Shown: piece after piece, positions 35,563 to 44,273 of the stretch | Layout: every line of letters begins with the position of its first letter | Position numbering within the stretch: position 1 is the first letter of the stretch | Assembly (NCBI GenBank): GCA_045123575.1 | Contig: JBGVKG010000052.1 | Location: forward strand, 5,955 to 69,954 | Length of the DNA: 64,000 nucleotides | Source: SVEL01 sp045123575 | Lineage (GTDB): Bacteria > Bacillota > Clostridia > Lachnospirales > Lachnospiraceae | Direction: 5' to 3' | Program-made: the position numbers and the translations under genes | Notes under the pieces: generated by a model | Told to the model about the DNA's origin: nothing | The model's input: the letters and a program-made list of their open reading frames with translations, nothing else | Database searches by the model: none

Positions 35563-35681
35563 ATAATTCCCCTTTATTACCGTCTATTAATATCTTTCCT
35601 ATCGACTCTATTTATAAAAAAATTCTTACCAACGCGCAATATTAGTTTTATTCCTTAGCGTCAAACATAAACATTATCATT

Positions 35682-36332
35682 TTAGCTACCATATTTTTCG
35701 TAGGTCTTAGTACCTAAATACTCCCATACGAAATAATATATATTATCAATTCCATCGTTCATATATTCTGCTGAAAAACTTAATGGTAAATAATCCTTAT
35801 TTATCTTACTGATATTATCAGTTACATACTGACTAAATACACAAATTATGCGATTGCAATCCTCATCAATCAACGCATATTCATATACCATATCCGATTC
35901 AAATACAGTAACATACGCAGGATATTTAAATCCCTTAGTTGCATATGTAACAACATGTGTTTCTCCGTTTTTCGTTAAACTAATATCCTTTATTCTCTTT
36001 ACCTCTTTTTCATATTCTACATCATCGAGTGTATACGAAAGCACTACCTCATATGTAGTACCAAAAAGTCCAATAGCTTTCTCATAAAAATATTCTTCTA
36101 TGTTCATAGAATTATATTTAAGTTCTGGAAATACCATAAACAAACCTCGCGTTTCTTCATCCGTTTTCTCTACAAGTATTTCTCTGCCTTTATAGTCCTT
36201 AACCTCCGTTATTGTTTCCTCAACATTAAAACTTGTAAATTTAGGAAATAACCATATAAACAAACCTATAAAACTTAAAAGGATTGCCATCATAACGCTT
36301 ATAACTATTATTACTGTAGTCTTTGTCTTCAT
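35682..36332 (-). CDS. Hypothetical membrane-anchored protein of the bacteriocin-like operon
   Basis: About 216 residues. An N-terminal transmembrane helix (VIIVISVMMAILLSFIGLFI) is followed by an outside domain rich in Glu, Lys and Tyr; not recognised. The frame starts at 36377, but AAAGGA precedes the ATG at 36332 (MKTKTTVIIV), which I chose. The position between the precursor and the export genes suggests immunity or maturation, but the sequence does not show which. Confidence 0.6.
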   Translation of the reverse strand: MKTKTTVIIVISVMMAILLSFIGLFIWLFPKFTSFNVEETITEVKDYKGREILVEKTDEETRGLFMVFPELKYNSMNIEEYFYEKAIGLFGTTYEVVLSYTLDDVEYEKEVKRIKDISLTKNGETHVVTYATKGFKYPAYVTVFESDMVYEYALIDEDCNRIICVFSQYVTDNISKINKDYLPLSFSAEYMNDGIDNIYYFVWEYLGTKTYEKYGS

Positions 36333-36577
36333 CTCTTGTCCTTTCTTTGCTCTCAAATAAATATTGCATTTCTTCAATTTTCATTTATATAAAAATTGTT
36401 CTTATATTTTTGATACGTATTTAAACCAAGAATATCTACGCCAGCCACTTTATATTATTTTTATTTAATAGATATGAATCAACTACTTCAGATTAGCTAG
36501 GCGTAGAATTCTCAACTCAATTTTTATATTAGTTAATCAATACTTTTAACAATATTTCGAAACTATAATAAATAACA

Positions 36578-36988
36578 TTAACAATAACCCGGTGCTGCCG
36601 CAAATATTGCTCGGAATATCGTATATCGCTTTATTCCACATATTTTAGCAGTATCTAATCCATCTTTTACATCTATTCCATTCATAATAGATTTTTTAAA
36701 TGATTTTACCTCAGAAAATCCTAAAGAACTAGCTAATGATACGAACCCACCCCATTCATAATATGCATACGCATGGGCAAATATTTCAGCGGCTAAATCA
36801 TATGTCGATATATTTGTATATCCCTTTCCACTTCTATATCCTGAAGCAAAAGCAGTACAATATGCTCTACTTCTCATAAATATATTATACGATATATTCG
36901 CACCTCCTTCCACATAAGTCATTTCTTCTTCATCCATGACCGCATAATTGCTAGGCATTACTAACGCCCCATCATAACACATATCCAT
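36578..36988 (-). CDS. Double-glycine leader peptide, bacteriocin-like precursor
   Basis: 136 residues. The leader is 29 residues and ends in VEGG (Gly28-Gly29), preceded by acidic and hydrophobic positions in the usual pattern (DEEEMTYVEGG), which is the cut site for C39 peptidases. The presumed product is about 107 residues, long for a class II bacteriocin, with Cys in AYCTAF, KICGIK and at the very C-terminus (PGYC), and a hydrophobic stretch (ISTYDLAAEIFAHAYAYYEW). A strong AGGAGG ribosome site precedes the ATG. It lies 81 bp after the exporter gene. I do not recognise the mature peptide family. Confidence 0.75.
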   Translation of the reverse strand: MDMCYDGALVMPSNYAVMDEEEMTYVEGGANISYNIFMRSRAYCTAFASGYRSGKGYTNISTYDLAAEIFAHAYAYYEWGGFVSLASSLGFSEVKSFKKSIMNGIDVKDGLDTAKICGIKRYTIFRAIFAAAPGYC

Positions 36989-37068
36989 TGTGTTTCCTCC
37001 TTTTTGTTTATTCTCTCCCCGTTTGCAACCAGTTCAAGTCGTTTATGTAAAAGCTTTTTACATCATAT

Positions 37069-39324
37069 TTAGGTATAACTCATTACATCTTCTCCATATT
37101 CATCTTCTATATCAAATACAGAATTCTCCATATTCGAGTTATCTCGTACTGTAAAATTTCCTTGTTGCATTTCCCATAGCCGATAATATTGTCCCCTCTT
37201 CTCTAAAAGTTCCTGATGTTTTCCCTGTTCTACTATCTCTCCTGCTTCCATAACTATGATTTCATCACAGTTCTTTATTGTAGCCAGTCGATGCGCTATT
37301 ATTAACATAGTCTTCTTCTTGAATTTATTATATATCATATCAAATATGATATTCTCGGTTGCAAAGTCCAAATTACTGGTACTCTCATCCATTATATAAA
37401 ACTCATTTTCCTTAAGGAATGCTCTGGCTAGAGCGATTCTTTGCTTTTCTCCACCGCTTAGTCCATTTCCTGCTTCCTCTAAGAATGTATGATACTGCAT
37501 CGGTAGTCGCCTAATGAAGTTATGTGCATCAGCCGCCTTCGCCGCTTCCTTTACTTCATCTAATGTAGCATTCTGCTTACTCACTCGTATGTTGTCATAG
37601 ATACTTTTCGAGAATAACTCAATATTCTGTGGAACATAGGATATACCACGTCTTAACGAATCATTGGTATACTCAGATATATCTACTCCATCTATAGAGA
37701 TTTCCCCCTCTTCCAAATCATAATACTTAAGTAACAGCTTGGCTATAGTAGACTTACCACTACCACTAGCACCAACTAATGCCACTTTCTTTCCCTTAGA
37801 TATAGTAAAACTTATATCCTTTAGTGCAGGCTTTCTATTACCATATCTAAATGTAACATGAGACAGCTTTATATCTCCATCTACTCCTACAAATTCTTGA
37901 TACCGTTTCTCTATTTGTATACCTTCTTCCATACCTGCTTCTCGTTCATAATCCATTATCTCCGACAATCTTTTCATAGAGATATTTGCTTCTTGTATAG
38001 AAAGCTGAAGATTAACTAAATTACCAATCGGTTCCATAAAGTAACCTGCCAGTGTCATAAAGGCCATATAACTTCCTAGTGTTAAATTACTATCAATCAC
38101 CTGCGTTATGCCCACATTCATAAGCACCAAGTTCCCTATACCTGATATAATACTTGAAATACTTCCTTGCACACTTGACAACATACTTTCTTTGTAGCCA
38201 ATGCGAAGAGATTTTATGTACTCTTTTTCTATACATTCCAACTCCACATCTTCGTTAACATTGACTTTGATAGTTTCAACTCCACGTAATCCTTCTATTA
38301 TTTCAGAGTTGAGAACAGACGCTTGCTGCATCTGTTCTTCATTTATCTTCTTATATGGTTGCTTGAAGATAAACACCAGAAATATGCTAATAATCGTCAT
38401 AAGCAGAATAATCACAAACAACTTTGGATTCATTTGAAATAATATCACACCGCTTATAAGCGCCATCGACACATCCATTATCAATGACAATGCAATATTA
38501 GTAAAAACATTCTTTATAGTGAATGCATCCGAAAAACGGGTAGTTATATCTCCTGTTTTTCTAGTAGCAAAAAACTTCATAGGCAACTTATATATATGTT
38601 CAAAATATCCTAGCATAAGCGGAATATCTATCTTAATAGATAAATGTAACAATATCCACTGCCTTATAAAGCCTATTACAGTCTGTGTTATAGTTATGCC
38701 TAGAAACACCAGTAACATTATCTTTAACACATCTTTTTGATGATATGGCAATATTTCATCATAAATAATATTGTTAAAAAGCGAAGAAATAACACCTAAC
38801 GCAGTTAACAAAAACGACGCCAATACAGCATAAGCAAATAACTTCTTTTGCGGTGATAAAAGTTTAATATATCTATCAAACATCTTTACACCTGTTTGTT
38901 TTCCTCCTACAAACTCAGCATTCGGCTTCAATAGAAGCATTGCTCCTGTAAAGCTTTTATAGAAGTCATCTATGTTTACTTTTTCTATATCTTTAGCGGG
39001 ATCACCCATGATTATGTGAGTTTTTGTGATTTTGAAGATAACAACAAAATGCGACAAACCTTCCTTTGTCACAACGTTAGCTATAGCTGGCAGGGTATAT
39101 TCACTTAATAACCCTTCTCTATCTACACGGACTGCCTGACTAGAAAAACCTAATATCTCTGCACACTTAGAAAGACCTATCAGATTAGTTCCCTTTAAGT
39201 CTGTTCCCATAATATCTCTTAACTTAGTAATAGTTGTTTCCTTTTTATAATATAAACAAACCATCGCCATACATGCTGCAGCACAATCTGTAGCATCATG
39301 CTGCTTTACAAATGTGTATCTCAT
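37069..39324 (-). CDS. C39-peptidase-containing ABC exporter (bacteriocin type)
   Basis: About 751 residues. The N-terminal C39 peptidase has Cys14 (QHDATDCAAACM), His92 (GLSHFVV) and Asp108 (MGDPAK). The six-helix ABC membrane domain spans about 165-450. The ATPase domain has VGASGSGKST near 530, NGLSGGEKQRIALARA, FYIMDESTSNLD and an H-loop LIIAHRLATI. Such proteins cut double-glycine leaders and export the product with an HlyD partner; both are encoded just downstream. The frame reaches 39429, but the ATG at 39324 (MRYTFVKQHD) is preceded by AAAGGAAAAGGG and aligns with the family start. Confidence 0.95.
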   Translation of the reverse strand: MRYTFVKQHDATDCAAACMAMVCLYYKKETTITKLRDIMGTDLKGTNLIGLSKCAEILGFSSQAVRVDREGLLSEYTLPAIANVVTKEGLSHFVVIFKITKTHIIMGDPAKDIEKVNIDDFYKSFTGAMLLLKPNAEFVGGKQTGVKMFDRYIKLLSPQKKLFAYAVLASFLLTALGVISSLFNNIIYDEILPYHQKDVLKIMLLVFLGITITQTVIGFIRQWILLHLSIKIDIPLMLGYFEHIYKLPMKFFATRKTGDITTRFSDAFTIKNVFTNIALSLIMDVSMALISGVILFQMNPKLFVIILLMTIISIFLVFIFKQPYKKINEEQMQQASVLNSEIIEGLRGVETIKVNVNEDVELECIEKEYIKSLRIGYKESMLSSVQGSISSIISGIGNLVLMNVGITQVIDSNLTLGSYMAFMTLAGYFMEPIGNLVNLQLSIQEANISMKRLSEIMDYEREAGMEEGIQIEKRYQEFVGVDGDIKLSHVTFRYGNRKPALKDISFTISKGKKVALVGASGSGKSTIAKLLLKYYDLEEGEISIDGVDISEYTNDSLRRGISYVPQNIELFSKSIYDNIRVSKQNATLDEVKEAAKAADAHNFIRRLPMQYHTFLEEAGNGLSGGEKQRIALARAFLKENEFYIMDESTSNLDFATENIIFDMIYNKFKKKTMLIIAHRLATIKNCDEIIVMEAGEIVEQGKHQELLEKRGQYYRLWEMQQGNFTVRDNSNMENSVFDIEDEYGEDVMSYT

Positions 39325-39362
39325 ATCAAACCCTTTTCCTTTATGTATATTACTAACGCTTA

Positions 39363-39445
39363 TTTTCGGTAATATTTTAGCACTTTGTTGAAATATATGC
39401 CTTGACTTTTTAGTTAATATTTTACCCAAAACTATTTACCGAAAA
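39363..39445. promoter_or_regulatory. Inverted TACCGAAAA boxes in the divergent control region
   Basis: The nine-base word TACCGAAAA occurs on the minus strand at 39363-39371 and on the plus strand at 39437-39445, 65 bp apart, in the region between the exporter gene (minus) and the small peptide gene (plus). This is where an HTH regulator would act on both. Promoter boxes themselves are not clear. Confidence 0.45.
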
Positions 39446-39511
39446 ATCAAGGGATTTTTGTCTAATTTTTGATAATCTCCAAATGCAATAATATTTAAAG
39501 GAGACTCGCAT

Positions 39512-39664
39512 ATGAACAAATTATTTAAAAAAAGTTTAGTTATTTTCGGAGCTTTAGCCGTTATGGCTACAGTTTCTACAACAGCAAATAGGGTATTTAT
39601 AGGTCCAAATTCACTAGTCGTATCACCATCAGCCATTGCATCATCCAGCTTAATTCGTAGATAA
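39512..39664 (+). CDS. 50-residue secreted peptide, candidate signalling pro-peptide
   Basis: A 50-codon gene read from the gap between the exporter and the large HTH regulator. AAAGGAG is spaced about 8 bp from the ATG. The peptide starts MNKLFKKSLVIFGALAVMAT, a clear Sec signal peptide, and the remaining ~25 residues (after TTANR or a nearby site) end with SPSAIASSSLIRR. Small secreted pro-peptides beside a TPR-type HTH regulator, encoded convergently with it, are the hallmark of RRNPP systems such as TprA/PhrA; the active peptide would be cut from the C-terminus. The assignment rests on layout, not on homology. Confidence 0.6.
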   Translation: MNKLFKKSLVIFGALAVMATVSTTANRVFIGPNSLVVSPSAIASSSLIRR

Positions 39665-39670
39665 ATTATA

Positions 39671-39714
39671 AAAATCCTCCTAACCCAAATATTGGTAAGG
39701 AGGATTTTGTTTTG
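39671..39714. terminator. Bidirectional terminator between peptide and regulator genes
   Basis: A stem AAAATCCTCC / GGAGGATTTT extended by ACC/GGT with one mismatch, a 9-base loop region and T-runs on both strands. It separates two convergent genes only 58 bp apart. Confidence 0.85.
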
Positions 39715-39722
39715 TAACTAAC

Positions 39723-41519
39723 CTAACATATATCTTCTTTGTACTTATTCATATAAAATTCTGCAATCTCCCTAGCATAAAACGTCTGCATGAATAAATT
39801 ATACAAATTATAAGATTTTATTAAAAGAGCCTTACATGTATCTTCATCAGCATTCGTGTCAACCATATACGACGCTATAATCATCATTCCATCGCCTAGT
39901 CCTGTACCTTTACCAACACCGAGTTCTCGTTTCATCACTTCCTTTGTGTAGAAAATGGTATTCTTATCACACCCATCCTCCAATCTTCTCTCATAATGAG
40001 TACATAACAGTATATACGAACGAAATCTATGCTTTGCTTGTACCTTACTTCGCTCATACATTTTTAATACCTTTTCCAATATATCGCGAGCTTTATTTGT
40101 TTTATCCATTATCTCTAGTATAGCATCTATTTGGGCTAATAATATAGCTTCATTACGCATAGGTGGTCGATTACTTTCTTTGTCATAGTCATATGTTTCT
40201 TTCAGCAATTTTACACTCTTCTCTAATGCATCTTCTAACCTTATATTACCCTGAATCCTATCTAGCATATTTTTAATATTCTCAACAAATCGTCTATTAT
40301 CCGCGATACTCATATCCAATTTTTTTTCAATCTCTACTAATCTCTTATATGCAGAGTTAATTTCATGTCCTTCTAGATCATCGTCCAGCTCATTTTTCAT
40401 TTGCAATACATCAAAAGATGTTGTTACTATAAAGGTATTATATTTCGTTTTATCTACATCTAACTTATTCATCAATGCTTCAAATTTCTTTTTTGTCGGT
40501 GATGACCTTGCATTTTCTATCCTAGACAGAGTTTCAACAGAGCTATAAACCTCTTCTATTAATTCTTCTTGAGTTAACTCCTTTGCCTGACGCTCACCCT
40601 TTACCGTCTCATAGTCTAAATGTATCTCACTCTGACATGGTCTAAAATACAAATAGTCTAATCTCATACTTACTCCCAACTCATCATATAAACTTCTTAA
40701 CACATCTGCATACTTTTTCCATTTAGTAACCATCTCTTTTTCAGCATTTCGCTCATATCTATATATCAATTCATCCATCAACGGAATCATAAGATATGAT
40801 ATAGACTCTTTTCTTAAAAGCATCAATGCTTCTTCACATAAGCTAATAATTCTCTCATCATATTCCTTTGACACATATAGCCTTGACAGCACATATGCAC
40901 ACTTAGAATATATTTTTGCGTACTCTTCCCTATCCCCAAATCTAGCCGACACATAATCAATACAGTTATCCGTATGACGCTGAGCTTCATTTTCTTTTCC
41001 AATTCTGCAAAGTATAATACCATATACCAATAGATTTTCCATCTCATACGTTGATATATAATATTCTGTTAAACACTTGTATTTCCAACCAGGTATCGTT
41101 AATTCCAATGCTTTCTCTATAAATGCAATTGCATCCGCATATTTTCCTTGTTGCAATAAAATATAAGCCTTAGTACGATTGTAATACATCTGATGAACAT
41201 GCATATTATCATCAAAACGAACCTTATATCTCTCTAACTTTTCTTCTGCCTCTTCACACCGTTCTTTACATATTAGCTCATCAATCTCATCTCTGTCACA
41301 TATTTTTTTATACTCTTCCAATGAAATTATAATCTCTAATTTATCCGGCGACTTTCCCAATCGTTGAAATAATATATCCAATAATAACTTATCTGTTTCA
41401 CAGTCACTTTCCTCTATTTTATATAGCATTGGTGCTGCACATAATCCCTGACATATTTTTTCACGGCTTATATTTTTTTCTTCTCTTTCATACCTAAGTA
41501 ACGAACCTATCTTTTGCAT
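39723..41519 (-). CDS. Large HTH-XRE/TPR regulator with two HTH domains
   Basis: About 598 residues. A first HTH (about 4-60: IGSLLRYEREEKNISREKIC) is followed by TPR-like helical pairs (about 85-295). A second XRE HTH follows (about 303-359: RQAKELTQEELIEEVYSS then VETLSRIENARSS), then a further helical part (about 365-598). The HTH plus TPR design is that of RRNPP-type peptide-sensing regulators; two HTH units in one chain is unusual. The frame starts at 41552, but GGGGAG sits correctly before the ATG at 41519 (MQKIGSLLRYERE). It converges on the small peptide gene. Likely target: the bacteriocin-like operon. Confidence 0.75.
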   Translation of the reverse strand: MQKIGSLLRYEREEKNISREKICQGLCAAPMLYKIEESDCETDKLLLDILFQRLGKSPDKLEIIISLEEYKKICDRDEIDELICKERCEEAEEKLERYKVRFDDNMHVHQMYYNRTKAYILLQQGKYADAIAFIEKALELTIPGWKYKCLTEYYISTYEMENLLVYGIILCRIGKENEAQRHTDNCIDYVSARFGDREEYAKIYSKCAYVLSRLYVSKEYDERIISLCEEALMLLRKESISYLMIPLMDELIYRYERNAEKEMVTKWKKYADVLRSLYDELGVSMRLDYLYFRPCQSEIHLDYETVKGERQAKELTQEELIEEVYSSVETLSRIENARSSPTKKKFEALMNKLDVDKTKYNTFIVTTSFDVLQMKNELDDDLEGHEINSAYKRLVEIEKKLDMSIADNRRFVENIKNMLDRIQGNIRLEDALEKSVKLLKETYDYDKESNRPPMRNEAILLAQIDAILEIMDKTNKARDILEKVLKMYERSKVQAKHRFRSYILLCTHYERRLEDGCDKNTIFYTKEVMKRELGVGKGTGLGDGMMIIASYMVDTNADEDTCKALLIKSYNLYNLFMQTFYAREIAEFYMNKYKEDIC

Positions 41520-41544
41520 ACTTATTCTCCCCATATATACATAT

Positions 41545-41582
41545 CTCCCCATAAATTAGATACACACCTAACTTATGGGGAG
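41545..41582. promoter_or_regulatory. Palindrome in the regulator's 5' region
   Basis: Arms CTCCCCATAA (41545-41554) and TTATGGGGAG (41573-41582) are a perfect 10-bp inverted repeat, with further TTAG/CTAA pairing inside. It lies just upstream of the regulator's start, so it is a good autoregulatory operator or an mRNA hairpin; there is no T-run, so it is not a typical terminator. Confidence 0.5.
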
Positions 41583-41653
41583 TTTCTATTTCATCCTAGC
41601 TTCAAAAACCAGACAGTTCTTGTCTGAGCAACGTTCGATTGCTTACAGTTTTG

Positions 41654-43045
41654 TTAACGCGCGCTAAGATACTCATCAATCGAAGCTGCAGCTGTCTTAC
41701 CAGCACCCATTGCAAGGATAACTGTAGCTGCACCTGTTACGGCGTCACCACCTGCGTACACACCTTCTCTTGATGTAAGACCTGTCTCTTCGTTTACGAT
41801 GATACCGCCCCACTTCTGTGTCTCAAGTCCCTTTGTAGTAGACTTGATAAGTGGGTTTGGAGATGTACCGATTGACATGATTACACAGTCAACTGGAATA
41901 TCAAACTCTGAACCAGCCTTCTCTACAGGTCTTCTTCTACCTGAAGCATCTGGCTCGCCAAGCTCCATCTCTAAGCATCTGATAGCACCAACGAACTTCT
42001 CATCGTTTGGTAATATCTCAACTGGATTTGTGAGGAGCTTAAAGATGATACCCTCTTCCTCAGCATGCTCAACTTCCTCTGCTCTAGCTGGAAGCTCATC
42101 CTTAGAACGACGGTAAACTATGTATACTTCCTCTGCTCCGAGTCTCTTTGCACTTCTAGCTGCATCCATAGCAACGTTACCACCACCTACTACAGCTACC
42201 TTCTTAGCCTTCATGATAGGTGTGCAAGACTCATCCTGATATGCCTTCATAAGGTTTACTCTTGTGAGGAACTCATTAGCTGAATATACGCCCTTAAGGT
42301 TCTCGCCTGGGATATTCATAAATCTTGGAAGTCCAGCTCCTGAGCCGATAAATACTGCCTCGAAGCCGTACTCCTCTATAAGCTCATCGATAGAGAGAAC
42401 CTTACCGATAACCATATTTGTCTCAATCTTAACACCGAGGTCCTTAAGTCCATCGATTTCCTTCTGTACGATAGCCTTTGGAAGACGGAACTCTGGGATA
42501 CCATATACAAGAACACCACCTGCAAGGTGAAGTGCCTCAAATATTGTTACCTCATAGCCCTTTCTAGCAAGGTCTCCAGCACATGTAAGTCCTGAAGGAC
42601 CTGAACCGATGATAGCTACCTTGTGACCATTGCTCTCTGGCTTAGCTGGCTTTGTAGTACAATTAGCATTGTGATAATCTGCAACAAATCTCTCCAAACG
42701 ACCGATAGCAACTGGCTCACCCTTGATACCTCTGATACACTTACCCTCACACTGTGACTCCTGTGGACATACACGACCACATACTGCTGGAAGTGCACTT
42801 GAAGCTGATATAACCTCATAAGCAGCCTCGAAATCACCTGCAGCTACGTGCTGGATAAATGTTGGTATATCTATCTGTACAGGACATCCTGTAACACATG
42901 GCTTATTCTTACAATTTAAACATCTGGCAGCCTCATCCATAGCTTGCTCTTTTGTATAACCTAAAGCAACTTCCTTGAAATTTTTATTTCTTACGTTTGG
43001 ATCCTGCGAAGGCATCTCATTCTTCTTTAATGACATATTAGGCAT
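41654..43045 (-). CDS. nfnB: NfnB/GltA-type NADPH oxidoreductase large subunit
   Basis: About 463 residues. The N-terminal [4Fe-4S] region has ARCLNCKNKPCVTGCPVQ and CGRVCPQESQCEGKC. Two dinucleotide folds follow: VAIIGSGPSGLTCAG for FAD and VAVVGGGNVAMDAARS for NADP. Annotation pipelines often call this GltA (glutamate synthase small chain), but the adjacent FAD/[2Fe-2S] subunit makes NfnAB (NADH-dependent reduced ferredoxin:NADP+ oxidoreductase) the better call. The frame extends to 43084; GGAG with 6-bp spacing favours the ATG at 43045 (MPNMSLKKNEM). No large gltB subunit is present. Confidence 0.9.
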   Translation of the reverse strand: MPNMSLKKNEMPSQDPNVRNKNFKEVALGYTKEQAMDEAARCLNCKNKPCVTGCPVQIDIPTFIQHVAAGDFEAAYEVISASSALPAVCGRVCPQESQCEGKCIRGIKGEPVAIGRLERFVADYHNANCTTKPAKPESNGHKVAIIGSGPSGLTCAGDLARKGYEVTIFEALHLAGGVLVYGIPEFRLPKAIVQKEIDGLKDLGVKIETNMVIGKVLSIDELIEEYGFEAVFIGSGAGLPRFMNIPGENLKGVYSANEFLTRVNLMKAYQDESCTPIMKAKKVAVVGGGNVAMDAARSAKRLGAEEVYIVYRRSKDELPARAEEVEHAEEEGIIFKLLTNPVEILPNDEKFVGAIRCLEMELGEPDASGRRRPVEKAGSEFDIPVDCVIMSIGTSPNPLIKSTTKGLETQKWGGIIVNEETGLTSREGVYAGGDAVTGAATVILAMGAGKTAAASIDEYLSAR

Positions 43046-43092
43046 TTTTTTCTCCATTCTCCACAATCTTCTGTGGTATTTCATTTTTGTTT

Positions 43093-43131
43093 AAAAACGA
43101 CTGTTCCGCTTCTTTGAAGCTCCCACAGTCG
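43093..43131 (-). terminator. Terminator hairpin in the nfnA-nfnB spacer
   Basis: CGACTGT/ACAGTCG with an inner GCTTC/GAAGC stem and a T5 tail, read on the minus strand just upstream of nfnB. Because it lies inside an operon it may act as an attenuator that lowers nfnB expression, or be read through. Confidence 0.6.
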
Positions 43132-43139
43132 CACCATTC

Positions 43140-43225
43140 GTAACTTCGGGCTATCACCCTACGTTACTCATGATGTTTATTCGCTAAATATAAATATATA
43201 CTTGTGCAAGCACGTATATATTTAT
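43140..43225 (-). promoter_or_regulatory. Two hairpins upstream of the nfnB terminator
   Basis: A 12-bp stem right after the nfnA stop (43190-43201/43214-43225, ATAAATATATAC/GTATATATTTAT, with an inner GTGC/GCAC) and a GTAAC...GGG...CCC...GTTAC hairpin (43140-43167). With the terminator they form a three-hairpin array. No known riboswitch consensus is recognised. Confidence 0.5.
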
Positions 43226-43227
43226 GC

Positions 43228-44067
43228 TTAGCTCATCTTTTTAAACAAGTTGCATGCTTCATCATGAGCGTGTCTCTCAAATGGCTTATACATTCCGCCT
43301 CTCTCAAGAGCCTCATCAAAGTCAACAAGGTGTCCATCAAAGTCTGGACCATCAACACAGGCAAACTTTGTCTCGCCGCCTACTGTAAGACGACAACCAC
43401 CACACATACCTGTTCCATCTATCATAATAGGATTCATACTAACTGTTGTCTTAACACCGTACTCCTTTGTGAGAGCACAAACGAACTTCATCATAATAAG
43501 TGGACCGATAACGATTACTTCATCGTACTTCTCACCTGCATCAAGAAGCTCCTTAAGAGCATTTGTTACAAGACCCTTTGTACCATGACTTCCATCATCT
43601 GTCATCATCATCATCTTATCACTAACAGCTGCAAAATCTTCCTCAAGTATAACTAAGTCCTTATTTCTAAAACCTACGATTGAGTGAACCTCTGCACCTA
43701 ATTCATGAAGCTTCTTTGCAATAGGGAATGCGATAGCACAACCAACACCACCACCTACTACAGCTACCTTCTTAAGTCCTTCTGTATGTGTAGCAACACC
43801 AAGAGGTCCTACGAAATCCTGTATGTAATCTCCTTCCATCTTATGATTGAGCTTCTCTGTAGTAGCTCCTACTATCTGGAAGATAATTCTTACCCATCCA
43901 GCCTCTCTATCATAATCAGCAATAGTAAGAGGTATTCTCTCACCATCCTCGTCAACACGCAATATAATAAACTGTCCAGGCTCAGCCTTCTTAGCTATTA
44001 AAGGTGCTTCAATATCCAGCAATGTAACAGTTGGATTCAGTTCTTTTCTATTGAGAATCTTATACAT
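43228..44067 (-). CDS. nfnA: NfnA-type FAD/[2Fe-2S] oxidoreductase subunit
   Basis: About 279 residues. A ferredoxin-NADP-reductase-like FAD domain (about 1-100; PGQFIILRVDEDGERIPLTI) is followed by an NAD-binding part (VAVVGGGVGCAIAFPIAKKL) and a [2Fe-2S] site near the end (GTGMCGGCRLTV and FACVDGPDFDGH). This is the small subunit of NfnAB, which couples NADH and ferredoxin oxidation to NADP+ reduction. The frame extends to 44112, but a GTGGAGAG site supports the ATG at 44067 (MYKILNRKEL). Confidence 0.92.
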   Translation of the reverse strand: MYKILNRKELNPTVTLLDIEAPLIAKKAEPGQFIILRVDEDGERIPLTIADYDREAGWVRIIFQIVGATTEKLNHKMEGDYIQDFVGPLGVATHTEGLKKVAVVGGGVGCAIAFPIAKKLHELGAEVHSIVGFRNKDLVILEEDFAAVSDKMMMMTDDGSHGTKGLVTNALKELLDAGEKYDEVIVIGPLIMMKFVCALTKEYGVKTTVSMNPIMIDGTGMCGGCRLTVGGETKFACVDGPDFDGHLVDFDEALERGGMYKPFERHAHDEACNLFKKMS

Positions 44068-44273
44068 CTCTCCACTTTCCTTTCCTCTTTTTAAGTGTGT
44101 GTCGTTTAACAATGTAACTTGCTAAACTGTCAACTGTTCTTATGATACAATATAAATTGTAATATGTAAAGAGGAAAATAGTTTGATATTCAAAATACTC
44201 TTTACAATTAACTATTTTTATGTAATAATCATTATATAAAGTAGGTCTTAACATTAAATAGGAGGATATATTT

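Noticed and set aside
39436..39636. 66-codon minus-strand frame opposite the small peptide gene
   Set aside because: No ribosome site; it is the shadow of the plus-strand peptide, which has a signal peptide and AAAGGAG.
41654..43045. Glutamate synthase small subunit (GltD/GltA) call
   Set aside because: No large glutamate synthase subunit is present and the adjacent FAD/[2Fe-2S] gene fits NfnAB instead.
43093..43225. Glutamine-type (glnA RNA) or other known riboswitch before nfnB
   Set aside because: The conserved core of the glnA RNA motif is not present; only hairpins and a terminator can be seen.
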